Both the position numbers and the translations under genes were made by a program. 64,000 nt of DNA, from assembly GCF_005405585.1 (NCBI RefSeq), contig NZ_BJEQ01000008.1, positions 1-64,000 of the forward strand, written 5' to 3'. Positions 19,309-27,835 of the stretch are shown here, one piece after another; the first letter of the stretch is position 1; every line of letters begins with the position of its first letter. The DNA comes from Agarivorans sp. Toyoura001. Lineage in GTDB: Bacteria; Pseudomonadota; Gammaproteobacteria; Enterobacterales; Celerinatantimonadaceae. The notes below the pieces were generated by a model, which was given only the letters and a program-made list of their open reading frames with translations, did not search any database and had not been told where the DNA came from.

Positions 19309-19346
19309 TTAGTGCAATTTCCTACAGTGGAGACAACTCAAGACAA

Positions 19347-19381
19347 TAAAAAACCCTGCAGCGTTTACCACTGCAGGGCTT
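19347..19381 (-). terminator. glmS terminator
   Basis: On the minus strand CCCTGCAG and CTGCAGGG form an 8-bp stem around a 9-base loop, followed by TTTTTTATTG. It lies 24 bp past the glmS stop codon, a textbook rho-independent terminator. Confidence 0.92.
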
Positions 19382-19404
19382 TGAAGTCTTAATTAGGTTT
19401 GTGC

Positions 19405-21240
19405 CTATTCCACTGTAACAGCTTTAGCTAAGTTACGTGGTTGGTCTACGTCGGTGCCTTTAATTAGCGCTACGTGGTAAGACAACAGCTGTAGAGGCAC
19501 GGTGTAAAGTACTGGCGCTACTAACTCGTCTACATGCGGCAATTCTAATACGCGCATGGTTTCGTCACTGCTAAAGCGGGCGTTTTGGTCTGCAAATACA
19601 TACATTTGGCCGCCACGTGCGCGTACTTCTTCAACGTTTGATTTAAGCTTCTCTAGCAACTCGTTATTTGGTGCAACAACCACTACCGGCATATCGGCGT
19701 CAATTAACGCTAATGGGCCGTGTTTTAACTCGCCTGCTGCGTATGCTTCTGCGTGAATGTAAGAGATTTCTTTAAGCTTAAGCGCCCCTTCCATTGCAAT
19801 TGGGTATTGGTCACCACGTCCTAGGAACAAGGTGTGCTCTTTATCGGCAAAATCTTCCGCCAACTTTTCAATAATTTCGGAAGTGGCTAATACCTGCTCA
19901 ACCTTGGCTGGCAGTAATTTAAGCTCGGCAATTACTTCTGCTTCACGCTCGGCAGTTACGCGGCCTTGTAAGCGGCCAATACCTAAAGTAAGTAGCAATA
20001 GCGCCACCAACTGAGTAGTAAAGGCTTTTGACGATGCTACGCCAATTTCTACGCCAGCTTTAGTCATAAAGGCTAGGTCTGATTCACGCACTAGCGATGA
20101 ACCTGGTACGTTACAAATGGCCAAGCTAGACATATAACCGAGCTCTTTAGCAATACGCAGCGCGGCAAGTGTATCAGCCGTTTCACCTGATTGAGACAAG
20201 GTAACAAACAAGCTATTTGGACGAACTACCGATTGGCGGTAACGGAACTCGGAAGCAATTTCTACGTTACAGGTTACGCCAGCCACAGCTTCTAGCCAGT
20301 AGCGAGCAACCATGCCTGAGTTGTACGAAGTACCACAGGCAATAATTTGCACATGTTCTACTTTAGATAGCAGTTCGGCGCCGTTAGGGCCAAACTCTTC
20401 AATATTCACACCATTTGCCGAAACACGTTGATCTAGCGTTTGGCGTAATGCACTTGGCTGTTCAAAAATCTCTTTTTCCATAAAGTGACGGAAACCGGCT
20501 TTACCGCCGGCATCGTGCTCTACCGTAGACTCGGTAATTTCACGCTCTACTGGCTCACCGTTTAAGTCAAAGATTTCTGCGCCAGCGCGCGTCACTTCGG
20601 CTACGTCGCCTTCTTCTAGATAACTAAAGCGGCGAGTAACAGGCAACAATGCCAGTTGGTCTGATGCAATAAAGGTTTCGCCAATACCGTGGCCAATCAC
20701 TAGTGGGCTACCAGAACGAGCAACAACAATACGCTCAGGGTCGTTCTGATCTAGCACTACTGTACCGTAAGCACCTTCCAGTTGAGGTACTGCGCGTTGT
20801 ACTGCTTCACGCAGTGAGCTAGCGGTTTTTAGTTCGTGGTGAACCAAGTGAACAATCACTTCGGTATCGGTTTGCGAGGTAAAGGTATAACCCAAGCCAC
20901 GTAGTTTTTCACGTAACTGGTCGTGGTTTTCAATAATACCGTTATGTACTACCGACAAAGTATCACTAGAGATGTGTGGGTGAGCATTTACTTCACTTGG
21001 CTCGCCGTGAGTCGCCCAACGGGTATGTGCAATACCAATGGCACCATTTACTTGTGATTCGCTTACTGCGTCAGATAGCTCTTTCACTTTACCTAAACGA
21101 CGCACACGTTGCAGTTCACCCGCAGCGTTAATTACCGCAACACCGGCAGAGTCATAACCGCGGTATTCTAAACGGCGTAAGCCTTCTACTAAAATTTCAG
21201 CAATGTCACGTTGAGCTACTGCTCCTACAATTCCACACAT
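19405..21240 (-). CDS. glmS: Glutamine--fructose-6-phosphate aminotransferase
   Basis: 611 residues, full length. It makes glucosamine-6-phosphate from fructose-6-phosphate and glutamine, the first step to UDP-GlcNAc for peptidoglycan and LPS. The N-terminal glutaminase starts [12 protein letters not shown] with nucleophile Cys2 and contains [11 protein letters not shown]. Two SIS domains follow ([22 protein letters not shown]; then [18 protein letters not shown]). The C-terminus [18 protein letters not shown] is the conserved end that Tn7 elements recognise. It lies 25 bp behind a DeoR-type gene on the same strand and ends in a strong terminator. Confidence 0.98.
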   Translation of the reverse strand: MCGIVGAVAQRDIAEILVEGLRRLEYRGYDSAGVAVINAAGELQRVRRLGKVKELSDAVSESQVNGAIGIAHTRWATHGEPSEVNAHPHISSDTLSVVHNGIIENHDQLREKLRGLGYTFTSQTDTEVIVHLVHHELKTASSLREAVQRAVPQLEGAYGTVVLDQNDPERIVVARSGSPLVIGHGIGETFIASDQLALLPVTRRFSYLEEGDVAEVTRAGAEIFDLNGEPVEREITESTVEHDAGGKAGFRHFMEKEIFEQPSALRQTLDQRVSANGVNIEEFGPNGAELLSKVEHVQIIACGTSYNSGMVARYWLEAVAGVTCNVEIASEFRYRQSVVRPNSLFVTLSQSGETADTLAALRIAKELGYMSSLAICNVPGSSLVRESDLAFMTKAGVEIGVASSKAFTTQLVALLLLTLGIGRLQGRVTAEREAEVIAELKLLPAKVEQVLATSEIIEKLAEDFADKEHTLFLGRGDQYPIAMEGALKLKEISYIHAEAYAAGELKHGPLALIDADMPVVVVAPNNELLEKLKSNVEEVRARGGQMYVFADQNARFSSDETMRVLELPHVDELVAPVLYTVPLQLLSYHVALIKGTDVDQPRNLAKAVTVE

Positions 21241-21265
21241 AGTTCTTCTTTCCTTGTCGGTAAAT

Positions 21266-22030
21266 TTATTTCGCTATAACCAGATTAACGCCTTGAGCAC
21301 GAATTTGCTCGGCGATGGCTGGGTCTAACTGATTGTCTGTGACTAAAGTTGAAATTTTGGACCATGCCAACTCTAGATTATGAATTCTGCGGCCAATTTT
21401 ATTGGATTCGGCCAATACCACGACTTCTCTTGCAACTTCTGCCATTACTTGGCTTAAACCCACCAGCTCATTAAAGGTAGTGGAACCACGCGCTACATCA
21501 ATACCATCGGCACCAATAAACAATTGGTCGAAGTCGTAAGCGCGCAATACTTGCTCGGCCACTTGGCCTTGAAACGCCTCTGAATGGGTATCCCACGTGC
21601 CACCGGTCATCAAAAGGGTGGGCTCGTTTTCCAGCTCACGTAAGGCACCTGCGATGCTTAAAGAGTTAGTCATTACCACTAAACCTTCTTTGCCAGAGAG
21701 CTCCGGTAGCAAAGCCGCGGTAGTGCTGCCGCTGTCGATAATAATGCGATTATGGTGGCGTATTAAACCGGCAGCCGATTGCGCAATCGCTTGTTTTTGC
21801 TCTGAAACTTGTTCTTCATCGGGTTCGTTGATCAACTCTTTAGGAATAGGCACAGCCCCGCCATAACGCCTTAGCAACAAGCCATTTGCTTCTAAACTCG
21901 CTAAGTCCTTTCGAACCGTAACTTCTGATGTTTCAAAAGAGTGAGCGAGCTCGTCAACCTTTACTTCACCGAGTTCGGCAAGCTTTTCTAAGATTAAGCG
22001 ACGACGCTGTTGGGTGTTTCGTTTGATCAT
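21266..22030 (-). CDS. DeoR/GlpR-family transcriptional regulator
   Basis: 254 residues. The N-terminal winged helix is typical: [20 protein letters not shown] then [28 protein letters not shown] (about 8-60). A DeoR C-terminal sugar-phosphate sensor domain follows, with [21 protein letters not shown] and FIGADGID. It precedes glmS by 25 bp, so it probably senses an amino-sugar or hexose phosphate and controls glmS and itself. A perfect TTTCG/CGAAA operator overlaps its promoter. Confidence 0.92.
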   Translation of the reverse strand: MIKRNTQQRRRLILEKLAELGEVKVDELAHSFETSEVTVRKDLASLEANGLLLRRYGGAVPIPKELINEPDEEQVSEQKQAIAQSAAGLIRHHNRIIIDSGSTTAALLPELSGKEGLVVMTNSLSIAGALRELENEPTLLMTGGTWDTHSEAFQGQVAEQVLRAYDFDQLFIGADGIDVARGSTTFNELVGLSQVMAEVAREVVVLAESNKIGRRIHNLELAWSKISTLVTDNQLDPAIAEQIRAQGVNLVIAK

Positions 22031-22043
22031 ATTACCAATGGTT

Positions 22044-22090
22044 AAGTTTCGAATCGAAACTTATTATAGTGAAGCGAAACTTAAGATCAA
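22044..22090 (-). promoter_or_regulatory. Promoter and DeoR-type operator of the regulator-glmS operon
   Basis: On the minus strand TTGATC (22085-22090) and TATAAT (22063-22068) are separated by 16 bases, a strong sigma-70 promoter. An inverted repeat AAGTTTCG-AAT-CGAAACTT (22044-22062) begins just after the -10, and another AAGTTTCG half-site (22075-22082) lies between -35 and -10. TTTCG/CGAAA motifs are typical operators of DeoR/GlpR regulators, so self-repression of the operon is likely. Confidence 0.8.
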
Positions 22091-22100
22091 GGTTGAAATG

Positions 22101-22274
22101 TTAATGTTTTGATTTTTCTGCTTGCTTGGTCGGCGGGGCAAATAAAACACGCCAGCGTTGTTTAAACGATAAACCCATTACGTTCACTTCTTTAAGCATT
22201 GTTCGCCACTCTTTAAAGGTCACGACCAGGGGATTAAAGCTATTGATTGGCTGAGTGATGCCGTATTCAACCGC
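22101..22274 (-). pseudogene. Detached C-terminal tail of the sterol-desaturase-like gene
   Basis: Immediately after the TAA stop of the upstream gene (22275-22277), the same frame stays open for 57 codons to a TAA at 22101-22103. It reads AVEYGITQPINSFNPLVVTF, then FKEWRTMLKEVNVMG and LSFKQRWRVLFAPP. This is the usual tail of bacterial sterol-desaturase proteins, in which a (V/K)YGIT..I.(S/T)(F/Y)NP motif follows the FG.FE segment. The tail has no start codon of its own near the front. Either a nonsense mutation cut the gene or the stop is read through. Confidence 0.7.
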
Positions 22275-22970
22275 TTACTGTTCCTTCTCAAAACTGCCAA
22301 ACAATTTATCCCAAATAATAAAAACGCCAGCATAGTTTTTATCAATATATTGCGGGTTGCGCCCATGATGCACCCGATGGTGTGATGGAGTATTAAATAG
22401 CCACTCCAAAGGCCCTAAGCTTTTAATGGCTTGGGTATGCACAAAAAACTGTAAACCTAAATTAAGCAGCACCACAAAAACCACCCATTTAGGATCAAAG
22501 CCAATAATGACCAAAGGCAACCAAAACAGCCACATACCGGCTAAGGGGTACATTAAGCTTTGCCTAAACGCGGTACTAAAATTCATATTCTCGGAACTGT
22601 GGTGTACTACATGCGCAGCCCACATCCAGCGTACTCTATGGCTAGCGCGATGAAACCAGTAGTAGCAAAAGTCTTGAGCCAGTACCAAAGCAACAAAACT
22701 GAATACGTTCATTTCTATTTCAAAGAGTCGCCAAGCAAATAGCATTAAATACAGCTGGCTAATCAACAAACCGGTAAGTAAATCGCTGAGCTGATGCATA
22801 CCGGCTAACACAAAGTTGCACAGCACTTCTGTAGGTTTGTAACGGGCAGACTCCGCCAAGTGCTGGCATCTATCCCCCCAATACCACTCTGCCACCATGC
22901 ATAGAACAAACAGCGGCGCGAGCACCAACAACAAATATTCTGGGTGGCTAATAAGTATAGTAACATCCAC
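22275..22970 (-). CDS. Sterol desaturase/fatty acid hydroxylase family protein, cut by in-frame stop
   Basis: 231 residues before the stop; about 289 if the next 57 codons are added, which fits the family. It is a membrane di-iron hydroxylase type: the histidine boxes HRASH, HVVHH and HHRVHH are all present (about 108, 120 and 198), between four or so hydrophobic helices. Substrates in this family range from sterols to fatty acids and ether lipids; none can be chosen here. It lies 18 bp after the DUF2804 gene, so the two are probably co-transcribed. The catalytic boxes are intact, so the short form might still work. Confidence 0.85.
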   Translation of the reverse strand: MDVTILISHPEYLLLVLAPLFVLCMVAEWYWGDRCQHLAESARYKPTEVLCNFVLAGMHQLSDLLTGLLISQLYLMLFAWRLFEIEMNVFSFVALVLAQDFCYYWFHRASHRVRWMWAAHVVHHSSENMNFSTAFRQSLMYPLAGMWLFWLPLVIIGFDPKWVVFVVLLNLGLQFFVHTQAIKSLGPLEWLFNTPSHHRVHHGRNPQYIDKNYAGVFIIWDKLFGSFEKEQ

Positions 22971-22988
22971 GGATAACTCCTTATTTAG

Positions 22989-24074
22989 CTACCAGCGCGC
23001 AAAATGGTCTTCGCTTAAGCCCAGCACTTTATCTAAGCGATGCTGCTGACCGCATTGATCCACAAGCACTCCACTAAAATGCCCAATGTATTGGCGAAAG
23101 TTACTCTTTAACAACCAAAGATTGAGCCGTTCTTGGCGGCAATTGAGCGGGCTGAAATGTAAATCAATGCGCCCATCTGCTGAGTAGATATGCCAATCTA
23201 TAGGTGCTTGCTCGCTGCCACTGGCTGGCACTCTGGTGAACTCAAAATGAACTGGGCCTAGCAGCTGCTTTTGTCCGTCTATCCACAGTACATTTTCGTT
23301 AAAGCCGGTTTCGTTTACGCCTGCTGCGAGGTTTACTCCCAAACACACATCGTTTAACTGAGCCGATATGCTTGCCCAGCGCCAGCTAGTTTCACGGCGC
23401 ATATACCCAGCCGAGAAATCGTAACCGGCCAGAGCATCATTTAAGTGTTGGGCTTCTCCATTTATGCTTAAATTGCCGCTAACGCACAAGGCATTATGTT
23501 TTTGGGTGTATGTCCAACCGTTATAAGCAGTGGGGCTACACATAGCCATAACTTGATCGGAGTGCTGACACACTAGCTCTAATTCAGCACTTAAAAATGG
23601 CGTTTCTACCGCCAGCTGCCATTGGCCATTTTTGATAGTAATACTGAGAGTGTTTTTGCCATTAATGTAAGCGCGGCTGTTCATGCTACTGGGCTCGGTG
23701 CCATAAGCCAGTCCGTAGGGCTTTAACCAACTCACTTCTTGCAAGGTTTGCTTAGCAATGTTGTACACATAACAAAAGCCACTGCCTAAATAGCGAATGT
23801 CGGCAATCGCAAAACCCAAAATGTAGTGGGCAGTTTTTACGCTAACAAATTGAAATTGCTTGTAGTGAAAATGCTTCGCCCAGGCTGAAGCAGGTTTATC
23901 CATGCTGCTTAAGTATTGGAACTCTGCCAAACCAAGCTGCGCTATTGGCTGATTAAATTGACCATATTGCACCTTACCCGAATCATCAATTAAGCAATGA
24001 GGCGCTGCTTTCGTTTCAATCTCTCTCAAGTTTTCTTTCAACACCGCACGCTCACCATTACAAATCATTAACAT
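22989..24074 (-). CDS. DUF2804 family protein
   Basis: 361 residues. Features of the DUF2804 family include WLKPYGLAYGTEPSS at about 115-130, GYDFSAGYMRRETSWRWAS at about 228-246, and the C-terminal FSPLNCRQERLNLWLLKSNF with FGHFSG-like QYIGHFSGVL. No signal peptide or membrane helix is evident. The fold is thought to be beta-rich, and no activity is established. It shares an apparent operon with the sterol-desaturase-like gene, which suggests a lipid-related role, but this is inference. Confidence 0.8.
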   Translation of the reverse strand: MLMICNGERAVLKENLREIETKAAPHCLIDDSGKVQYGQFNQPIAQLGLAEFQYLSSMDKPASAWAKHFHYKQFQFVSVKTAHYILGFAIADIRYLGSGFCYVYNIAKQTLQEVSWLKPYGLAYGTEPSSMNSRAYINGKNTLSITIKNGQWQLAVETPFLSAELELVCQHSDQVMAMCSPTAYNGWTYTQKHNALCVSGNLSINGEAQHLNDALAGYDFSAGYMRRETSWRWASISAQLNDVCLGVNLAAGVNETGFNENVLWIDGQKQLLGPVHFEFTRVPASGSEQAPIDWHIYSADGRIDLHFSPLNCRQERLNLWLLKSNFRQYIGHFSGVLVDQCGQQHRLDKVLGLSEDHFARW

Positions 24075-24280
24075 TTACTTAGCTAAGCAGATATTGAGTA
24101 AACATTCTAAAATTGTTATTCAAGTCTGTGAGCGAGCTAGCAGCATCGGCGAGGTTGTTCTGTTGCTTTCCCTAATTAATCTGCCAACAGTCAAAAATAC
24201 AGAGCATTTATTCACCAAACCCTCACGAGGCAGCCCAAAACACCAATAAATGTGACAATGAAAACACTTTCAACCTTTAT

Positions 24281-24319
24281 TGTGATCTAGATCGTGCAAA
24301 TTTTGTGGATCAAGTCACC
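24281..24319 (+). promoter_or_regulatory. Two CRP-like sites upstream of the sugar transporter
   Basis: TGTGATCTAGATCGTG (24281-24296) has a perfect left half and centre, and TGTGG-ATCAAG-TCACC (24304-24319) has one mismatch per half. They lie about 80-115 bp before the transporter ATG in the 323-bp divergent interval with the DUF2804 gene. The remainder of the interval (24075-24280) shows nothing else recognisable. Confidence 0.55.
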
Positions 24320-24397
24320 TTTTGTATTCACAATCCAGCCAGATTTTTTAGCATCTAGTTTTACTAGGTAAACACCCTCCCAGCAGTAAGTCAGTTT

Positions 24398-25750
24398 ATG
24401 AACACAAACAAACCTAAATTACGCTTTTGGCAAATCTGGAACATGAGTTTTGGATTTCTTGGTATTCAATTTGGTTTTGGTTTACAAAATGCCAACGTAA
24501 GCCGAATCTTTGAAACGCTTGGCGCTAGCATCGACCAAATCCCTATTCTTTGGTTAGCCGCTCCTGTTACCGGTTTACTCATTCAGCCAATTATTGGTTA
24601 CATGAGTGACCGCACCTGGAATGGCTTAGGCCGCCGCCGTCCGTATTTCTTAGCAGGCGCGATTATGTCGTCGCTGGCCTTAATCATTATGCCTAACTCA
24701 CCTTACCTGTGGATTGCCGCCGGTATGCTGTGGATTTTAGATGCGTCGATCAACATCTCTATGGAACCATTTCGCGCATTAGTGGCTGATAACCTACCTA
24801 GCGAACAACGTACCCAAGGTTTTGCCGTTCAAACCTTCTTTATTGGTGTAGGTTCGGTTATCGCTTCGGCCATGCCTTACGTGCTAGCCAACTGGTTTGG
24901 CATTGCTAATACAGCGCCAGAAGGGGTTATTCCGCCGTCGGTTAAAATCTCGTTCTACGCTGGTGCCGTAGTGTTTTTTGGTGCTGTTTTGTGGACAGTG
25001 CTAAAAACCAAGGAATACAGCCCAGAAGAAATGGAGCGTTTCGAATCAGCCGAGCCTGAGCAAGAAAGCGGAGATGGTTTTGCCGCGGTATGGGCCGATG
25101 TGAAAAAAATGCCTGCCACCATGCGCCAATTGGCCGTGGTACAGTTTTTCTCATGGTTTGCTTTGTTCGCTATGTGGATTTACACCACCTCAGCAGTAAC
25201 CAGCAGTGTTTATGGCGCAACCGATACTTCTTCAGCCTTATACAATGAAGGTGCAGACTGGGTAGGTTTATGTTTTGCGATGTATAACGGTGTTAGCGCT
25301 TTAGCCGCCTTTGCCTTACCTTGGCTAGCTGCTCGAACTAGCCGTAAAGTCGTTCATGCTTTATGTTTAACGCTGGGCGGTGTAAGCCTTGCTGGCATGT
25401 ACTTCATTAACGATCCTAAAATGCTAATGATTAACATGGTTGGGATTGGTTTTGCTTGGGCGAGTATTTTATGTATGCCATACGCTATTTTAGCCGGTTC
25501 GTTACCGAGCAAAAAAATGGGCTTCTTCATGGGTGTATTTAACTTCTTCATTGTTATCCCACAAATTCTAGCGGCTGGTATATTAGGTTACTTTACCCGT
25601 GAATTCTTTGGTGGCGACTCAATGATGGCCTTAGTACTAGGTGGCGCATCTATGGTGGTAGCCGCGGTTGTTACTTTAGGTGTTACCGACCAAGATGACC
25701 CACAACTTGCCAACGACGACAGTAACGTAAATCAAGCGCAAACCGCTTAG
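24398..25750 (+). CDS. SLC45-like MFS sugar transporter
   Basis: 450 residues with twelve likely membrane helices. The N-terminus (WQIWNMSFGFLGIQFGFGLQ), the SDRTWNGLGRRRPYFL loop after helix 2 (about 69-84) and the EPFRALVADNLP segment after helix 4 mark the SLC45/GPH-like group of proton-coupled sugar transporters, which in Alteromonadales is often linked to maltose or other oligosaccharides. No sugar-enzyme gene is adjacent, so the substrate is open. CRP-like sites upstream and a terminator downstream make it a single-gene unit. Confidence 0.88.
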   Translation: MNTNKPKLRFWQIWNMSFGFLGIQFGFGLQNANVSRIFETLGASIDQIPILWLAAPVTGLLIQPIIGYMSDRTWNGLGRRRPYFLAGAIMSSLALIIMPNSPYLWIAAGMLWILDASINISMEPFRALVADNLPSEQRTQGFAVQTFFIGVGSVIASAMPYVLANWFGIANTAPEGVIPPSVKISFYAGAVVFFGAVLWTVLKTKEYSPEEMERFESAEPEQESGDGFAAVWADVKKMPATMRQLAVVQFFSWFALFAMWIYTTSAVTSSVYGATDTSSALYNEGADWVGLCFAMYNGVSALAAFALPWLAARTSRKVVHALCLTLGGVSLAGMYFINDPKMLMINMVGIGFAWASILCMPYAILAGSLPSKKMGFFMGVFNFFIVIPQILAAGILGYFTREFFGGDSMMALVLGGASMVVAAVVTLGVTDQDDPQLANDDSNVNQAQTA

Positions 25751-25760
25751 TTTACGCAAC

Positions 25761-25789
25761 AGGCGAGGGTTATCTCTCGCCTATTTTTA
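25761..25789 (+). terminator. Terminator of the SLC45-like transporter gene
   Basis: AGGCGAG/CTCGCCT stem of 7 bp with an 8-base loop followed by ATTTTTAC, ten bases after the stop codon. Confidence 0.85.
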
Positions 25790-25870
25790 CTCTCTACTAC
25801 TCCGCTTTAAGATCTAAACCCTGCCAGTAAACGTAACTATTGTTGAACCTTTACCATGAGGAATCAGCAC

Positions 25871-26065
25871 ATGAGTGACCATACCTTTAAAGTTGGAATG
25901 AACTGCATCTACGAGAATGGCGAAGCCGTAATTGATAAGTTAGATGAAGTTAATCGAGTAGCCCTAATTCGCGACCAACACACTGGCAACCTGCATACTC
26001 GGCACACCTACGAGCTTTATCCAGACGATGCCCAGTTTCATAGTGACAGCGATACTTACTACTAA
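25871..26065 (+). CDS. Small hypothetical protein, KOW/SH3-like
   Basis: 64 residues from the ATG at 25871. The upstream in-frame ATG at 25856 contains the GAGGA that serves as the ribosome site for this one, so the shorter form is chosen. It reads MSDHTFKVGMNCIYENGEAV with the later NRVALIRDQHTGNLHTR. The arrangement suggests a small beta-barrel binding domain, but I do not recognise the family. It lacks a signal peptide and is followed by a strong shared terminator. Confidence 0.7.
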   Translation: MSDHTFKVGMNCIYENGEAVIDKLDEVNRVALIRDQHTGNLHTRHTYELYPDDAQFHSDSDTYY

Positions 26066-26086
26066 ATTTAGCAGGTTCAAAAACTG

Positions 26087-26113
26087 AAAAGCCGAGCATT
26101 GCTCGGCTTTTTA
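26087..26113. terminator. Bidirectional terminator between two convergent small genes
   Basis: AAAAGCCGAG-CATTG-CTCGGCTTTT, a 10-bp perfect stem with A and T tracts on both sides. It serves the plus-strand small gene and the converging DUF1456 gene. Confidence 0.92.
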
Positions 26114-26131
26114 ATCTGAATAACGGGAAGC

Positions 26132-26629
26132 TTATTCCGCATCCCACTCAAAGTCTGGAGCTTCATCTGGGTTGGCGCGATACTTTAATTGCATACCATG
26201 TAGGAAGTTACGCATAACTTGGTCTTTACACAAACGGTAATGTTTGTGGTCAGATTTGCGGAAAAATGCACTTAGCTCATGCTTGCTAAGTTGAAAACCG
26301 GTTAAGCCTAATACATCCAACATATCTTCTGCTTTTAGGTTTAAAGCAATTTTCAGCTTCATTAGCATAATGTTGTTGGTTAAGCGTTTTTCAGGCTCTG
26401 GTTGAGCACCTTCGCGCTTGCCACGTTTGTCGTTGATTAAACCGTTTAAGAAAATGGCTAAGGTTTTATCGCTTAAATTTTTGTAAGCGGAATCATCTTC
26501 TTTTTTTAACCAATCACTTACTTCTGCGCGGCTCACTTTCAAATCAGCTTGGGCGAAAATGGCAATCATCTTGTTATCGTTGAAGTTAAAGCAATAGCGA
26601 AGACGGCGAAGAATATCGTTATTAGTCAT
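26132..26629 (-). CDS. yehS: DUF1456 protein (YehS-like)
   Basis: 165 residues from the ATG at 26629, which has an AGGAC ribosome site; the longer frame would start at a TTG. Two copies of a helical DUF1456 repeat are visible, MTNNDILRRLRYCFNFNDNK (1-70) and RLTNNIMLMKLKIALNLKAE (about 80-145), each ending in LSDKTLAIFLNGLI or LCKDQVMRNFLHGM. It is a cytoplasmic protein of unknown role, widespread in gammaproteobacteria. The C-terminus is acidic. Confidence 0.88.
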   Translation of the reverse strand: MTNNDILRRLRYCFNFNDNKMIAIFAQADLKVSRAEVSDWLKKEDDSAYKNLSDKTLAIFLNGLINDKRGKREGAQPEPEKRLTNNIMLMKLKIALNLKAEDMLDVLGLTGFQLSKHELSAFFRKSDHKHYRLCKDQVMRNFLHGMQLKYRANPDEAPDFEWDAE

Positions 26630-26766
26630 GCAAAAGTCCTGAATCAAATAGAAGGGCAGTCATGCTGCCTTAAAAACCAGCAGGAGTTTACGCGATAGTG
26701 AATCAAGTAGATAGGCTAATTCCTGCTTATTTATTGAGCGTAGTCAAAGGCTAACACTTAAGCGAG

Positions 26767-27771
26767 TTAGTCTATAAATATGGCTTTACTATTAATGCTG
26801 TCCGGTAGCGTTATGTTATAACGCTCTAACTGACTGCGACTGAATAAATAACGGCCTTTTTCTCCGGTTTTAGGCCCAAGACTATGCGGCACCACATTAG
26901 TGGTTAAAATGGTATGTGCTAGCTCTGCGGCTAGCCTCCCTTGCTCAAAACCAAATAGCACTAAACCACCAATGGCTTTATCTTTTCCTATGGAAAAATC
27001 CCAGAAACCAAAGGGTGGAACAGAGGTGTTTTTTGCCGACCACGCTATCACTTGCTCGGCAGGAACATGCTTATTCTTATCGTCTCTTAGCGTATGATAT
27101 AGGCCAAATACAACCGCATCAAACCCCTCTTCCTCTAGATGATTAATACTATCTTGCCACTCGCTCCAAGAGCTCATCAAGCGTAATTCAAGCTTTATCC
27201 CAGACACATTTACTTGGGTATTTCCGCCAAATGTTTCTTTTAATACGGTTTTGGAGGTGGTGCTATCGTCAAACAGTATTAACATCCGCTTAGGCGGCTC
27301 ATTCATAAACGTACTCACCGTGGCCACAGTGCGCTTTATTAATGGCCGCTCTAACACTCCAGTTATATTTTTCCGCTGGTGAACATGATAACTACGGGGA
27401 TTATTGTTAATGCCTAAATACACCACTGGTAGCTTGGTTTTAGCAAACCTTGGACCTAGGTATTTAAGCGCGTTATCGTCACCGAGTATCACGAGATCTG
27501 GCTTTAGGTCTAGGTAACGCTGCCACGCCATTTCTCCGCGGCTACGATGACGTGAACTGGGGATCCGTTTGGTATCCATTTGAAAGTAACTGAGTTGGTA
27601 GTCGTCGGCCAATACCGACTCTAAGCCTTTAATGTAACTTTGGTCCCATGCGTATTCCTGATGATAGCTTTCAATCACCAAAATATGGGGCTTAGCCATT
27701 GCTACCAGCGGCAGTAGCAACAATAAACTAATAGTGAATAAACGGCTCAACTTTGTCACTAAGCATCTCAT
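26767..27771 (-). CDS. Periplasmic ABC-type substrate-binding protein (solitary)
   Basis: 334 residues with a signal peptide (hydrophobic LFTISLLLLLPLVAMA). The mature part follows the ABC_sub_bind type I periplasmic fold: ILVIESYHQEYAWDQSYIKG, DLVILGDDNALKYLGPRF, PVVYLGINNNPRSY, RMLILFDDS and a C-terminal lobe. Proteins of this group often feed sensor kinases or cyclases rather than transporters. No ABC permease, ATPase or sensor gene is near. The ligand is unknown. Confidence 0.8.
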   Translation of the reverse strand: MRCLVTKLSRLFTISLLLLLPLVAMAKPHILVIESYHQEYAWDQSYIKGLESVLADDYQLSYFQMDTKRIPSSRHRSRGEMAWQRYLDLKPDLVILGDDNALKYLGPRFAKTKLPVVYLGINNNPRSYHVHQRKNITGVLERPLIKRTVATVSTFMNEPPKRMLILFDDSTTSKTVLKETFGGNTQVNVSGIKLELRLMSSWSEWQDSINHLEEEGFDAVVFGLYHTLRDDKNKHVPAEQVIAWSAKNTSVPPFGFWDFSIGKDKAIGGLVLFGFEQGRLAAELAHTILTTNVVPHSLGPKTGEKGRYLFSRSQLERYNITLPDSINSKAIFID

Positions 27772-27835
27772 TAATAAGCACTAAACCTAAGTATAGTCAA
27801 TGCCAATAACCGACACTGACTATTCATTTTCCAGT

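Noticed and set aside
18970-19400. Tn7 insertion downstream of glmS
   Set aside because: The location is right, but I saw no Tn7-type end (TGTGGGCGGACAA) and no tns genes in the window.
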